Of a stretch of 46,616 nucleotides of DNA, positions 29,753 through 39,129 are shown piece after piece (the first letter of the stretch is position 1; every line of letters begins with the position of its first letter). This DNA comes from a virus: the IMG/VR virus record IMGVR_UViG_3300009034_000068, positions 1 to 46,616 of that record; one strand, 5' to 3'. Made by a program: the position numbers and the translations under genes. Below the pieces are notes generated by a model. That model was not told the DNA's origin and ran no database searches. It saw nothing but the letters and a program-made list of their open reading frames with translations.

Positions 29753-31362
29753 TGGTGGTAAGTATAAATGAAAGAGCAGCAATTAAAAGGTTGGTTGCCG
29801 CTTCTGGTGCAAATGAAATTTGGTATGAGGATTTAGACGTGGCAGCAGGAACAATGACAGAATTGACTACAACTGGGGAGACTATTGATACCTCCGACCA
29901 GTTGAATATGTTTGAGGCATTTCAAAAGGTATTTGTGGTTAATGGTGCAAAACTTTATGTAGCAGATTTTGTAAATTATAAATTAACGCATACTGCGTTA
30001 ACAACTCCTCACGCTAAAGGAGATGTTCTTACTCAAGCTACATCTACTGCTACAATGGTCGTTGATTTTACTGATACTGCAAAAACACATACTTATGGAT
30101 ATGTAACAAGTGGAACATTTAATACAGATAACGAAGTAACTGGCAGCGGTTCAGGCACAGCATTTACTCCTTCTGCTTCTACGGCCAAACCACATTGGTA
30201 CGGTTGGACTGTATACCAAGGTGATACCACAACTTACGGAACAATGCCAGCCAAAGCATACCTTGGGTGTTTGTATCGTGGTAGGTGTGTTCTCTCAGGT
30301 AATCCTAACTATCCTCATCAGTGGTATATGTCTAAGATAGGAGACCCCTGGAATTGGCTTTATACTTCTACCGACCCATTGACAGCAGTAGCGGGGAACA
30401 ATGCCGATGCTGGTGAAATTGGTGACATTATAAGAGCATTAATTCCTTACAAAGATGATTACCTAATTTTTGGGTGTGCTTCTACTATATGGTTAATGAC
30501 AGGCGACCCTGCTCACGGTGGTTCAATAGATGAGATAGACGGGACTGTGGGAATGTATGGTGCAAATAGTTGGTGCTTTGACGGGGACGGAAACTTGTAT
30601 TTCTTTGGAACCAACGGTATCTACAAAATACCACTTGGATTTCGTTCCGTTGAAAATCTGACAGAAGTATCTATACCCAATTTAGTTGGGGATGAAGATA
30701 TTGCCCCATCAACACATCGGGTTACAATGGGATATGATAGAAAGCGACATGGGATACTGATTTGCATTACTAAATTATCTGATGGTTCAAACTCTAACTA
30801 TTGGTATGATTTAAGACTTAAAGGATTCTACCCTGAAAGTTACCCTGATGAGTGCGGGGCATATTCGTTGTTTTACTATGCAGCAAATGACAATGACTAT
30901 GCAGACCTACTTGTTGGTGGTAAGGATGGGTATATAAGGAAGTTTGATGAAACATCTGCGGGAAAGAATGATGATGCAGGGGCTTCTGGAAACACGGCAA
31001 TATCAAGTTATGTGGTTTATCCAATTCAGCACTTAACACAAGATAATGACAAAGAAGGTAAACTAACTTCACTAACCATTGAACTTGCTGGTGGTGCATC
31101 AAGTGGGGCTTTTGGTGACACCGATGGAGTTAGTTATGAGATACACGTGGCCGATGATGCGGAAACTTGTATAGAAAATATCAAGGATGGAGATACCGCT
31201 TTTACCAGTGGCACATTAAGTGGTACTGGTCGTAAAGCAAGAATCCGTACAAGAGTTCGGGGGGCTTGGTTAGGAATTAAATTTTATAACTCTACCGCCT
31301 CTGAAACTTGGGCGGTGAATAAGATATTTGGTGAAATAAAAGAAGGTGGGAGAATAAAATAA
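29752..31362 (+). CDS. Probable tail hub/tube protein (tail tubular B-like)
   Basis: 536 residues. IKRLVAASGANEIWYEDL (residues about 10-28) is the peptide shared with the two upstream proteins. The body has a propeller-like pattern: AYLGCLYRGRCVLSGNPNYP, IRALIPYKDDYLIFGCASTIW, GDGNLYFFGTNGIYKIP, and KRHGILICITK. Size and order match gp12-type nozzle proteins of short-tailed phages, which seal the tail and bind fibres. The assignment rests on order and strand pattern. Confidence 0.66.
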   Translation: MVVSINERAAIKRLVAASGANEIWYEDLDVAAGTMTELTTTGETIDTSDQLNMFEAFQKVFVVNGAKLYVADFVNYKLTHTALTTPHAKGDVLTQATSTATMVVDFTDTAKTHTYGYVTSGTFNTDNEVTGSGSGTAFTPSASTAKPHWYGWTVYQGDTTTYGTMPAKAYLGCLYRGRCVLSGNPNYPHQWYMSKIGDPWNWLYTSTDPLTAVAGNNADAGEIGDIIRALIPYKDDYLIFGCASTIWLMTGDPAHGGSIDEIDGTVGMYGANSWCFDGDGNLYFFGTNGIYKIPLGFRSVENLTEVSIPNLVGDEDIAPSTHRVTMGYDRKRHGILICITKLSDGSNSNYWYDLRLKGFYPESYPDECGAYSLFYYAANDNDYADLLVGGKDGYIRKFDETSAGKNDDAGASGNTAISSYVVYPIQHLTQDNDKEGKLTSLTIELAGGASSGAFGDTDGVSYEIHVADDAETCIENIKDGDTAFTSGTLSGTGRKARIRTRVRGAWLGIKFYNSTASETWAVNKIFGEIKEGGRIK

Positions 31363-31886
31363 TGGCATTGGGTGGAATGGTACAAAGAGCAAGGACAAGT
31401 TGGGAAAGAATGATGGGCGGTTTTACTAAACCTTATAGAGAAGCTGCCCCAAGAACTGCTCAACAGGTTCCAAGACCAAGTTATGCTGGTCTAACTGCTG
31501 GGTTTCAGCGTGCTGGTGCACAGGCGAGAGCAGCTAACATAGCAAGACAAAGACGCATTGAGTCAATATATGGTGAGATGATGCAGAGGTATCAACCTGG
31601 TGGAGCATTTGAAAAAAGAGGGTTGGGGGAAATAGAGAGAGCAAGGACAAAAGGTGTTGGCCAGGAAATGCAGCAAATGATTTCTTCTGGTATGTATGGC
31701 ACTACAACCGCTGCCGGTGTCCCCCGACAATGGGAAGCGGAGGTTGGTGCTCCCGCAAGATTAAGGTTGGAAGATATTATGCAGCAAAGGTTGACTGGTA
31801 TCCAACAGCAGAAGGCAGGGTTCCTCGAAAGAATACAAGAACCATATCCTGATTATTCGGCTTTAATGTCAGCAATAATGCGATAA
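31362..31886 (+). CDS. Basic helical virion protein, 174 aa
   Basis: Arg- and Gln-rich from start to end (ARTSWERMMGGFTKPYREAAPRT, QARAANIARQRRIESI, MQQMISSGMYG). Predicted helical. In short-tailed phages such proteins are internal and ejected with DNA. It overlaps the previous stop by one base (TAATGG). No family is recognised. Confidence 0.62.
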   Translation: MALGGMVQRARTSWERMMGGFTKPYREAAPRTAQQVPRPSYAGLTAGFQRAGAQARAANIARQRRIESIYGEMMQRYQPGGAFEKRGLGEIERARTKGVGQEMQQMISSGMYGTTTAAGVPRQWEAEVGAPARLRLEDIMQQRLTGIQQQKAGFLERIQEPYPDYSALMSAIMR

Positions 31887-31924
31887 AGTATAAACTTTAT
31901 CGACAAACTATGTTGAGATAAAAT

Positions 31925-33664
31925 ATGCCACTCGTACCCGACCCAAAGAATTGTGATATTAGTGTAAAAAGAGCTATTCAGGGTCTATCCAAAAAGTTAG
32001 GATATACTGGAAGTCCTGCTCATGCTAACATTACTTTAACAGATTTAACTGCCAGTTCTTTAGTTGGTACTAATGCAAGTAAGTTGTTGGAATCTGTAAC
32101 AGTTGGTACGGGGTTGGATTACACCAGACCAGACCTAACCTTATCCCATTTAGGTATTGAAGCTCTCACTGACCCTGATGATGATAGGATTTTCTTTTGG
32201 GATAATAGTGCAGATGCAAGTAAGTGGTTAGATATAGGTAACTCTGTGGCAATCACAGATGTTACGTTTGACACTATTCAAGATATTCGTACAACCGCAA
32301 GTCCAGACTTTAATCAGGTGACATTGGGTACAGACCCTACTAATGTAGACCATTCTGTTACAAAGTCTTATGCTGACGCTTTAGTAGCTGGTGCTTTTTG
32401 GACGGATGTTACAGTAGGAACCATTGCTAATGTAAGTTTGGCAAATGGTTTGGAGGCGGGAGACACAATAGATGACTATACCCTTGTAGAAGGGGACAGG
32501 GTTCTCGTTAAAGAACAGACCGACCAAACTGAGAACGGGCTATATGTAGTACCTGCGAGTGGTGCTGCTTCCCGTGCTGCTGATGCAGATACGGCAGCAG
32601 AGATTGAAAGTAAAAAATGTATCCCTTTGAATGGGACTGTTACACAACATCATCTTTATTTTTGTATAACTGGTGATATAACTCTCGGTGTAACCGATAT
32701 TAAATTTGCTGAGGTGACGATGGTGGCTGCTCACAATACATTAACTGGAATACAAGGTGGCACAACCAACCAATACTATCATTTGACATCGGCTGAGCAC
32801 GTTGAACTTAACACCTGGCTTGATGATGTTGTTCTGTCCGATGGCGGAGCATTAAGTTTAGGCACAAGCGAACTTACTTGCGGCAGCGTCAATAGAGCAA
32901 CTGGCACGTTAACACTTGAGATTGCCGGAACAGCCGAGGTTTCAATTACTGCTACTACCGTGACGTTAGGCGGGAATCTTATTATCCCGAATAGTGGCAC
33001 TATAGGTTCTGCTTCTGACACAGATGTGATGACTATTGATGCCTCTGGCAATACTACTTTTAGTGTATTCCCCATAACGCCATCGGCTGCACCTGATGCC
33101 AATTATGAGGTTGCCAATAAGAAATATGTTGATGATAATATTGGTACAGCATTTAGCATAGCCCTAACACCTCAATGTGGGATACCACCAGCAACTTCTT
33201 TTGCCACACTTGATACAATAGCGGGGGGTTCTACTCCTGCGGAAACTGTATCTGTTCTTGATTTTGACGCAGATGCTTCAGAATATGCCGATTTCAAGTT
33301 TGCCTTGCCTGCGGGATATGCGGGTGGTGGATTGACCGTAACTGTTATATTCAGTATGACATCCGACCACGATGAGGGTACTCCACATAAAGTGCGATGG
33401 GAAATAGGATTTGCGAGAATTGATGATGACGGAATAGCCATTAGTGCTGACCACGCCTATGATACTAATGGTGTAAGTGCTACTGTCCCAAGTGTTCTCA
33501 CTGAGGTATCCTACGATAATATAACTTTCACAGATGGGGCAGATATGGATTCCCTTGCTGCGGGAGAGATGGCTATACTTCGTATCTATAGAGACCACGA
33601 CCACGCCGATGATAATGCCACAGGAGACGCTGAACTTCAAATGATTCAAATAAAGGAAACGTAA
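31925..33664 (+). CDS. Long tail fibre protein
   Basis: 579 residues. Residues 150-250 carry the known fibre unit LANGLEAGDTIDDYTLVEGD, RVLVKEQTDQTENGLYVV and ASRAADADTAAE. Later come TNQYYHLTSAEHVELN and repeats with NRATGTLTLEIAGTAEV. The C-terminal 170 residues form a beta-rich tip (SVLDFDADASEYADFKFALP). It probably forms trimeric fibres for host recognition. Confidence 0.76.
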   Translation: MPLVPDPKNCDISVKRAIQGLSKKLGYTGSPAHANITLTDLTASSLVGTNASKLLESVTVGTGLDYTRPDLTLSHLGIEALTDPDDDRIFFWDNSADASKWLDIGNSVAITDVTFDTIQDIRTTASPDFNQVTLGTDPTNVDHSVTKSYADALVAGAFWTDVTVGTIANVSLANGLEAGDTIDDYTLVEGDRVLVKEQTDQTENGLYVVPASGAASRAADADTAAEIESKKCIPLNGTVTQHHLYFCITGDITLGVTDIKFAEVTMVAAHNTLTGIQGGTTNQYYHLTSAEHVELNTWLDDVVLSDGGALSLGTSELTCGSVNRATGTLTLEIAGTAEVSITATTVTLGGNLIIPNSGTIGSASDTDVMTIDASGNTTFSVFPITPSAAPDANYEVANKKYVDDNIGTAFSIALTPQCGIPPATSFATLDTIAGGSTPAETVSVLDFDADASEYADFKFALPAGYAGGGLTVTVIFSMTSDHDEGTPHKVRWEIGFARIDDDGIAISADHAYDTNGVSATVPSVLTEVSYDNITFTDGADMDSLAAGEMAILRIYRDHDHADDNATGDAELQMIQIKET

Positions 33665-33665
33665 A

Positions 33666-34355
33666 ATGGCAAGATTATTTGATGACGCTTCAACTGAATA
33701 TCTGGAAATAGACCAGGCTGTATTATCCAGTCCTCCATTGGCTATGGCCTGTTGGTTTAGGCCGGATGTTATAACCGCTTTCTTTTCGATGATTGCAATA
33801 GTAGATAAGGATGTGGATAATCAACGATATGCCTTGGGGGTGAGTACTGGGGGTGTGGAAAAGGGAGTGATAGCACAAGCACAGGACGCAGGTGGGGCGA
33901 ATCACGCAGAAACATCTGCTGATTTTGTCGCAAATGTTTGGCAGCATGGGTGTGCTGTTTTCGCCAGCACAACTGACAGGAGGGCATTTATTGATGGTGG
34001 CTCAAAAGGAACAGACGCAACAGAGAGAACGCCCATAAATCTTGACAGAACCTCTGTTGGAAGAGTTGGCCGTGCAACCCCTGACGGTTATATGACTGGA
34101 GACCTCGCAGAAGCGGCTGTTTGGGATTTATCTGGGTGGCCAGGTGCTACTGATGTCGATAAAGCCAACAACTTTGAAAAGATAATACCAAGTTTGGCCA
34201 AAGGAGCTACACCGGATACATATCCATTGGGTCTTGTAGCCTATTGGGATTTAGTTCGTGGATTAAATGATAAAGTTGGTGGTTATAATCTAACAGCAAA
34301 TGGAACTACCGTTTCTGCCCACCCAAGAATTATTCAACCTTGTGGGGTATTATAA
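33666..34355 (+). CDS. LamG-like tail protein, second copy
   Basis: 229 residues. EYLEIDQAVLSSPPLAMACW, then VWQHGCAVFAS, RRAFIDGGSKGT and GYMTGDLAEAAVWDL follow the LamG/concanavalin strand order; ALGVSTGG marks the centre. It starts 1 base after the fibre stop. It lacks the IKRLV-type C-terminal peptide of the first copy. Carbohydrate binding at the fibre tip is inferred. Confidence 0.68.
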   Translation: MARLFDDASTEYLEIDQAVLSSPPLAMACWFRPDVITAFFSMIAIVDKDVDNQRYALGVSTGGVEKGVIAQAQDAGGANHAETSADFVANVWQHGCAVFASTTDRRAFIDGGSKGTDATERTPINLDRTSVGRVGRATPDGYMTGDLAEAAVWDLSGWPGATDVDKANNFEKIIPSLAKGATPDTYPLGLVAYWDLVRGLNDKVGGYNLTANGTTVSAHPRIIQPCGVL

Positions 34356-34367
34356 TAGGAGAATAAA

Positions 34368-35147
34368 ATGGCTATTAGAATAGAGCAACCTGGGTTAGCA
34401 GGTTTATATGGTGCTGCTGCCGTAATATCCAAACAGGAGGCAGAAGCCCGAAAAAAACAAGAGCAGCAAGCCCGTAAAGAGGAACAGCAAGCGGAACTTG
34501 AGTATAGAACTGCCCTTAGACAGCAGGACATGGCCATAGACTTGCAGATGAGTGAGCGTTCTAAACTATGGGAGATAGAGAAGATGGAGCTTCGCTCTCG
34601 GTTGGACTTTGAACGTGAGGAAAAGGAGCGGGTAAGAAAATTGGATAGCATTGACAGTGCCTTACAGCAAATAGACAAAGAGGTGTTGGCTGGCAGAATA
34701 ACAGAGCAAGAGGCATACCCAATTAAATTGAAGTACCAAATGAACAAGATGGGTGTTGATACCCCTGTTTCTTTACTGCCTACTGGCGACAAGGAAGATA
34801 GGTATGGTGTTAGGCCATATTATCTTGAGCCAGAATTTGAACGTGATTACCCTGAACTTGCAGAAGCAAAAAAGAGAGAGGTTATTTCTGGTCAACGAAG
34901 GGGCACAGTTCCTTACTATCTTGACCCCACATTTATAAGTAATTATCCTGAAGCGGCTCGTCAGGCACAGGAGGCCAGAGGCGTATTTCTTAGTGATGAG
35001 GAGTTTGATACCTTGATGAGAACTCCTATTGAACCTACTCCTACTGTGCCTCGTTTACCTACTATTACATCAGATGTAGAATATGATGCTTTACCGTCCG
35101 GTACAGAGTTTATAGACCCAGAAGGCAATAGACGAAGGAAACCATAA
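34368..35147 (+). CDS. Coiled-coil virion protein, 259 aa
   Basis: Residues 20-110 form a long coiled coil (EAEARKKQEQQARKEEQQAEL, then a WEIEKMELRSRLDFEREE segment). Two related blocks follow, RPYYLEPEF...YPELAEAKK and VPYYLDPTF...YPEAARQAQ, which look like an internal duplication. The C-terminus LPSGTEFIDPEGNRRRKP resembles the end of many phage virion proteins. It precedes the 1054-residue gene with overlapping stop/start, suggesting an internal core protein. Confidence 0.6.
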   Translation: MAIRIEQPGLAGLYGAAAVISKQEAEARKKQEQQARKEEQQAELEYRTALRQQDMAIDLQMSERSKLWEIEKMELRSRLDFEREEKERVRKLDSIDSALQQIDKEVLAGRITEQEAYPIKLKYQMNKMGVDTPVSLLPTGDKEDRYGVRPYYLEPEFERDYPELAEAKKREVISGQRRGTVPYYLDPTFISNYPEAARQAQEARGVFLSDEEFDTLMRTPIEPTPTVPRLPTITSDVEYDALPSGTEFIDPEGNRRRKP

Positions 35148-38100
35148 TGGCTAAATGGCAACAAGCACCTATTATAGAGGCAAGACCTACCAGCTTTGCT
35201 GAAAAACATCCTGAACCTCAACCCGTGTGGAAACAAGCCCCGTTGGTAGCACCGGAGGCAGTTCGTCCATTACAGAGGCAACCAGAGGTTCCTATGGATA
35301 CATTAGAGAAGCCTACGGGCTTATTACCCAGACTTGGTAAACAGTTTTATAATGTGGCATTAGCACAGCCCGCCCAAGCTTTAGCAACAGAATCCCGTGT
35401 GGGTAAAATGGGTATGACGTTGGAGGCTTTATCATCCTTAGAGCAGCAGTTCAAAGACCGAATATCACAGGGTGAACCTGTAACCAAGCAACAGATAGAA
35501 TTTTATGCTAAGCCTTATAAAAAGTGGTCATTAGGGGGGATGCTTAAAAGGGAACGTCCTGAGTGGGCACAGCAAGTATGGCAGAGTTATCAAGCTGGAA
35601 GAATAAAGACAGACAAACCAAGAAGAACTACAGAGCAGGAAATTACTGAATTATATGAGGAGGCAAGGGTTAAGCACATTAAAAAGAAAGATATATCTGC
35701 TCACGTTAGCGAAGCTTCAACTCTTGTTGAATCAGCAATAGATATAGTGGCTGGAATATCAGGATTTATGTTTCAGTTGGTAGCATTAAAACGAGCTTTT
35801 CCTACTGCTCATCCTGCTGTAATATGGGAGTTACAGAATCAAGTTACTGGTGGTACGCCTGGTGAGGGTCTTGTAACTTACGGGGCATTGGCTACCCCTG
35901 GTAAGATTATCAAAGGTGTTACGCTACCAGCAAGAGCTGGTAGAGTAGCCGCCGAGTCTATTTCTCTTGGTACATTATCTGCTATCGAACAAAAGATAGA
36001 TACTGGTGAAATAGATTATGTTCAAGTAGGTATTGCTGCTGGGTTACCTCTTGCTTTGAGAACACCGAAAGCCATTAAAGGCTTAGTAAGAAAACGTAAT
36101 CCTAAGGTTATGAGGGCTGTTGCTGAGGTGCACCCTCTATTCAAGGTTGGTGCTGTGAGAGAGCCTATTGCTAAACCAACCGTAGACACTACTAACAAAG
36201 CAGTAACGGATTGGTCTAAAAAGGCTAAGTTATTAAATAAAACAGAACGTAAAGCAGCGGTGCATAAACTTCGTCAGAAACAAGCGGCGATAAGTAAGGA
36301 AAGATATAAACTTGAAAGAGATGCTGGTACTCCTCGTTTGTTAGCGTTTAGGAGAGCCAGGCGTGCTTCTAAGGGATTAAGGGCCAAGAATCCTGAGATA
36401 GAGCCTTTGAAATTAACCTCAGAACAACAGGATTTATATGGTAGAAGGATAGAACAAGTATATCCAGCAGAATATGAGTTTCAACGTACTGGTGCAGCGG
36501 AAGCTTTACTGAAAATGCAAGAGGGTAGGATTCCCACCAACTATGAGTTCGGGTTACTTGAGCCTATATTTGGTAGAGATGCCACTAAGAAGTTATTTTC
36601 TGAGTTGATAAAGAAACGAGCGTTCAGTGGTTGGGAGTTACCCGCACTAATTATACAGGGGTTTAAGACTAAGTTTGGTTTAGATATTCAGATGTTTAGG
36701 CAGGCAAGGAGTTTGGCTGTTCGGCATCCCGCTCTTTATCTAAAGTCATCTTGGGTTAATGCCCGTGCGTACCTTAGTAACAAGTACGCAGAGCGAATGT
36801 TTACACAAGTGAAAAACAGTCAGGGGTATATGGATTCTGAAAAGCTTGGATGGAATTACGTAGGCGAGGCAGGTTACTCATCCAAACGGTTGGAGTACTA
36901 TAGTTTAGGATTAACTGAAAGACTGCTTACTGCTAAGGGCAAGATTGGTGCACCGTTAAGAGCTTGGGGTAGGTTGCTTGAAGCCTCTGAGCGTGGTGCT
37001 GTGGCTGGTATTAATAATATGCAAAAGGGTCTATATGACCAATCAGCCAAGAACGTGCGTAGATTAAACCTTACCCCCGCCCAACAAAAACTATGGATGA
37101 AAAACAGAGCCAAGACCCACAACACCTTTATGAAAATTCTTAGAGTGCCCCCTGGAAAACAATACCAAGGGCTTCGCCGATTAAAACAAGTGGCTAACTA
37201 TCTCTTGTTTTCCCCGTCTATGACTGTTGGTAGACCTTGGTCTATTAAAGCGTTAGTAGCCAATAAAGGGAGTAGGAAATACGCTGCGGGGGTTATTGCT
37301 TCTAACATAGCCAGTATATATGCAATTACATCTATTCCAACCATCATTGGGCATCAGATGAGGTTACAGAACCCAGAGGAAGAACCTGACGTAAATGGCG
37401 AGCTTAATGTGTTGGATGGTATGTGGGGTAAAATAAGGTATGGCAAAGAAGTCTTTGACTTTAGTGGTGGCGATGCCCCCTTTTATAGAACACTTGCCCG
37501 TATAGGTGTTTCCGCTTATATGCACGGCAAGGAGGCAATTACTGGTAAGGAAATTACAGAAGTTGCTGGTAAGCGAATACCAAGTGCCGGTGAGACAATG
37601 GCACGATATTTTGAAACCCGTGAAACCGCCGCATTAGGATACGCCAAGACTATGCTTACTGGCAAGGATTGGATGGATGAACCTATACCAAGGTTGGAAG
37701 CAACTGTGAGGGCATTAAGCCCAGAACTTATTGAGGCTGTGGTTGAGGCGGGTATAGCTGATGGTACTTGGGCGACCCTTGCTACGTTTGCTGCTGCATC
37801 AACATCAGTAGGTGTATCAACATATCCAGTTAAGGCAGCGGCTACCCGCTCTAAATTTAGAGATATAGTGTCACAGACAAAACACGGGATGGATTGGGAT
37901 GAGTTATCAATGTCCCAACAGAACAGATTGCGGTCTGAACATAGGAAACAGTTTGAAGTCCTGTCTGAAAGAGTAAGAAAAGAACGAGTAGAAAGACCAC
38001 TTACCATTGAGAAAATAAAGGAAGAGGAGTTGAGGTCGGGCAAACGGATTACGGGGATGCTATCTAAACCCAATCGTCAATGGGTTGATGACATAAGCAT

Positions 38101-38311
38101 AGGGGTGAGTAGACGGCCTAAGAATTGGTATCTTACGGACAAAAGATATAATAGGTATCAAGAGTTGATTGCCCAATATCTTGATGAAAGATTATCCAAG
38201 ACTGACTTCACAGGTATGGAAGATAAAAGAAGGGTTGCCAGAGTACAGGTAATTGCAAGAGTGGCAAAGAACAAGGCACTTGGAACATTGAGGCGGGAGG
38301 TAGGGAGATGA
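35147..38311 (+). CDS. Large internal virion/ejection-type protein, 1054 aa
   Basis: Basic and Ala/Arg/Lys-rich, predicted mostly helical. A block at about residues 690-790 (YLLFSPSMTVGRPW, then GVIASNIASIYAITSIPTIIG) has hydrophobic stretches that could insert in a membrane, and I note a loose resemblance to LPD-type regions of large polyvalent phage proteins. Position at the end of the tail genes and size fit the large ejection proteins of short-tailed phages, which form a channel or carry an enzymatic domain. No catalytic motif is certain. It ends overlapping the holin-like gene. Confidence 0.65.
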   Translation: MAKWQQAPIIEARPTSFAEKHPEPQPVWKQAPLVAPEAVRPLQRQPEVPMDTLEKPTGLLPRLGKQFYNVALAQPAQALATESRVGKMGMTLEALSSLEQQFKDRISQGEPVTKQQIEFYAKPYKKWSLGGMLKRERPEWAQQVWQSYQAGRIKTDKPRRTTEQEITELYEEARVKHIKKKDISAHVSEASTLVESAIDIVAGISGFMFQLVALKRAFPTAHPAVIWELQNQVTGGTPGEGLVTYGALATPGKIIKGVTLPARAGRVAAESISLGTLSAIEQKIDTGEIDYVQVGIAAGLPLALRTPKAIKGLVRKRNPKVMRAVAEVHPLFKVGAVREPIAKPTVDTTNKAVTDWSKKAKLLNKTERKAAVHKLRQKQAAISKERYKLERDAGTPRLLAFRRARRASKGLRAKNPEIEPLKLTSEQQDLYGRRIEQVYPAEYEFQRTGAAEALLKMQEGRIPTNYEFGLLEPIFGRDATKKLFSELIKKRAFSGWELPALIIQGFKTKFGLDIQMFRQARSLAVRHPALYLKSSWVNARAYLSNKYAERMFTQVKNSQGYMDSEKLGWNYVGEAGYSSKRLEYYSLGLTERLLTAKGKIGAPLRAWGRLLEASERGAVAGINNMQKGLYDQSAKNVRRLNLTPAQQKLWMKNRAKTHNTFMKILRVPPGKQYQGLRRLKQVANYLLFSPSMTVGRPWSIKALVANKGSRKYAAGVIASNIASIYAITSIPTIIGHQMRLQNPEEEPDVNGELNVLDGMWGKIRYGKEVFDFSGGDAPFYRTLARIGVSAYMHGKEAITGKEITEVAGKRIPSAGETMARYFETRETAALGYAKTMLTGKDWMDEPIPRLEATVRALSPELIEAVVEAGIADGTWATLATFAAASTSVGVSTYPVKAAATRSKFRDIVSQTKHGMDWDELSMSQQNRLRSEHRKQFEVLSERVRKERVERPLTIEKIKEEELRSGKRITGMLSKPNRQWVDDISIGVSRRPKNWYLTDKRYNRYQELIAQYLDERLSKTDFTGMEDKRRVARVQVIARVAKNKALGTLRREVGR

Positions 38312-38472
38312 ATGACCACGATTTACTCATTGAAGCAATCACTATTCTTAAAGAACTTAAAAAGGATTTTGACAATCATTTAGTTCACCACTTTAGATAT
38401 AACATACTTGCTTGGAGCATAGCTTTAGGGGCGATTGTTACACTGGCTATTGCCTTAATCAAGGTTCTCTGA
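38308..38472 (+). CDS. Holin-like small membrane protein
   Basis: 54 residues. N-terminal 30 residues are charged and helical (DLLIEAITILKELKKDFDN), and residues 32-52 (NILAWSIALGAIVTLAIALI) form one transmembrane segment. This resembles XhlA-type or class III phage holins. It overlaps the large gene by ATGA and, at its end, the convergent leftward gene by 14 bases. It is the last rightward gene; no endolysin is recognised nearby. Confidence 0.6.
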   Translation: MNDHDLLIEAITILKELKKDFDNHLVHHFRYNILAWSIALGAIVTLAIALIKVL

Positions 38473-38665
38473 TAATTTTTTCATTAGCTAAGTAGTGCCA
38501 TAAATCTTTTACAGATAGTGTTATTTCCGACAGGTCTTGATTTACACTTCGTATTGTATATCTCATTTTACCTCCACCGAACACTCTACCCAAAGTAAAA
38601 GCATCCATAGTGTGTTCCGGCACAAAATTAATAAGTCTTTCTTTTCCATTTAATTTAAGTTTCAT
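38459..38665 (-). CDS. Hypothetical protein, 68 aa
   Basis: MKLKLNGKERLINFVPEHT, then FGGGKMRYTIRSVNQDLSEITLSV and KDLWHYLANEKII: a small alpha/beta protein. It starts within the stop of the upstream gene (ATGA) and ends 14 bases inside the holin-like gene on the other strand. Function unknown; it is the last gene of the leftward replication operon. Confidence 0.65.
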   Translation of the reverse strand: MKLKLNGKERLINFVPEHTMDAFTLGRVFGGGKMRYTIRSVNQDLSEITLSVKDLWHYLANEKIIREP

Positions 38666-38811
38666 TCTAAACCCCCCAATATTTTATTCACTCTATCTCT
38701 AATCTCTTCTCTAACCAACAATTTAATAATACCCCTATTGTTCTCCCGTGAGATTGTATTACAGTATACCAATATGGCATTTAGTTCATAGATTATTTGT
38801 TCTGTGGTCAT
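38662..38811 (-). CDS. Small helical protein, 49 aa
   Basis: MTTEQIIYELNAILVYCNTI followed by the charged helix IIKLLVREEIRDRVNKILGG. It overlaps the 40-residue gene upstream by 26 bases and the 68-residue gene downstream by 4. GGGGGA-type site upstream of the ATG. No family is recognised. Confidence 0.55.
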   Translation of the reverse strand: MTTEQIIYELNAILVYCNTISRENNRGIIKLLVREEIRDRVNKILGGLE

Positions 38812-38908
38812 TCCCCCACCCCTTCATTATACGTTTTGTTAATATAAAAACTCGATACACAATCCAAACCATAATTGCTATTACCAAGAAACTTTCAAGC
38901 ATCTCCAT
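38786..38908 (-). CDS. 40-residue membrane peptide
   Basis: MEMLESFLVIAIMVWIVYRV is a clear single membrane segment with an acidic N-terminus, followed by the basic tail FILTKRIMKGWGND. Its start overlaps the upstream stop as TAATG, so it is coupled. Likely in the host inner membrane. Function unknown. Confidence 0.5.
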   Translation of the reverse strand: MEMLESFLVIAIMVWIVYRVFILTKRIMKGWGNDHRTNNL

Positions 38909-39129
38909 TACACTATCCCATCCTTTAGAAAAAATAGCGGGTATTTTCTTTTATCTTCTCTTAGTTCTTCCGCTTGTTTCATCTCTTGATAACACTGTTC
39001 CTCTGCCTCACGCATCATTTGTTCGTATCTGCGGTCTTGACGTTCACAATCTCGCACAAATTCTTCATACTCTTGTTGTATAGATGTTCCCGTATCATAA
39101 TTAAAATAATATCCTTCCCAATTAGGCAT
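38908..39129 (-). CDS. Charged helical protein with YPLFFLK tail
   Basis: 73 residues: WEGYYFNYDTGTS, then a long acidic/basic helix (QEYEEFVRDCERQDRRYEQM, then KQAEELRED) and the end RKYPLFFLKDGIV. The upstream gene, unrelated in its body, ends VKYPLFFLKESNNA. The tail codons differ at synonymous positions, so the peptide is conserved at protein level. AAAGGAG in the upstream gene supplies its ribosome site. Confidence 0.68.
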   Translation of the reverse strand: MPNWEGYYFNYDTGTSIQQEYEEFVRDCERQDRRYEQMMREAEEQCYQEMKQAEELREDKRKYPLFFLKDGIV

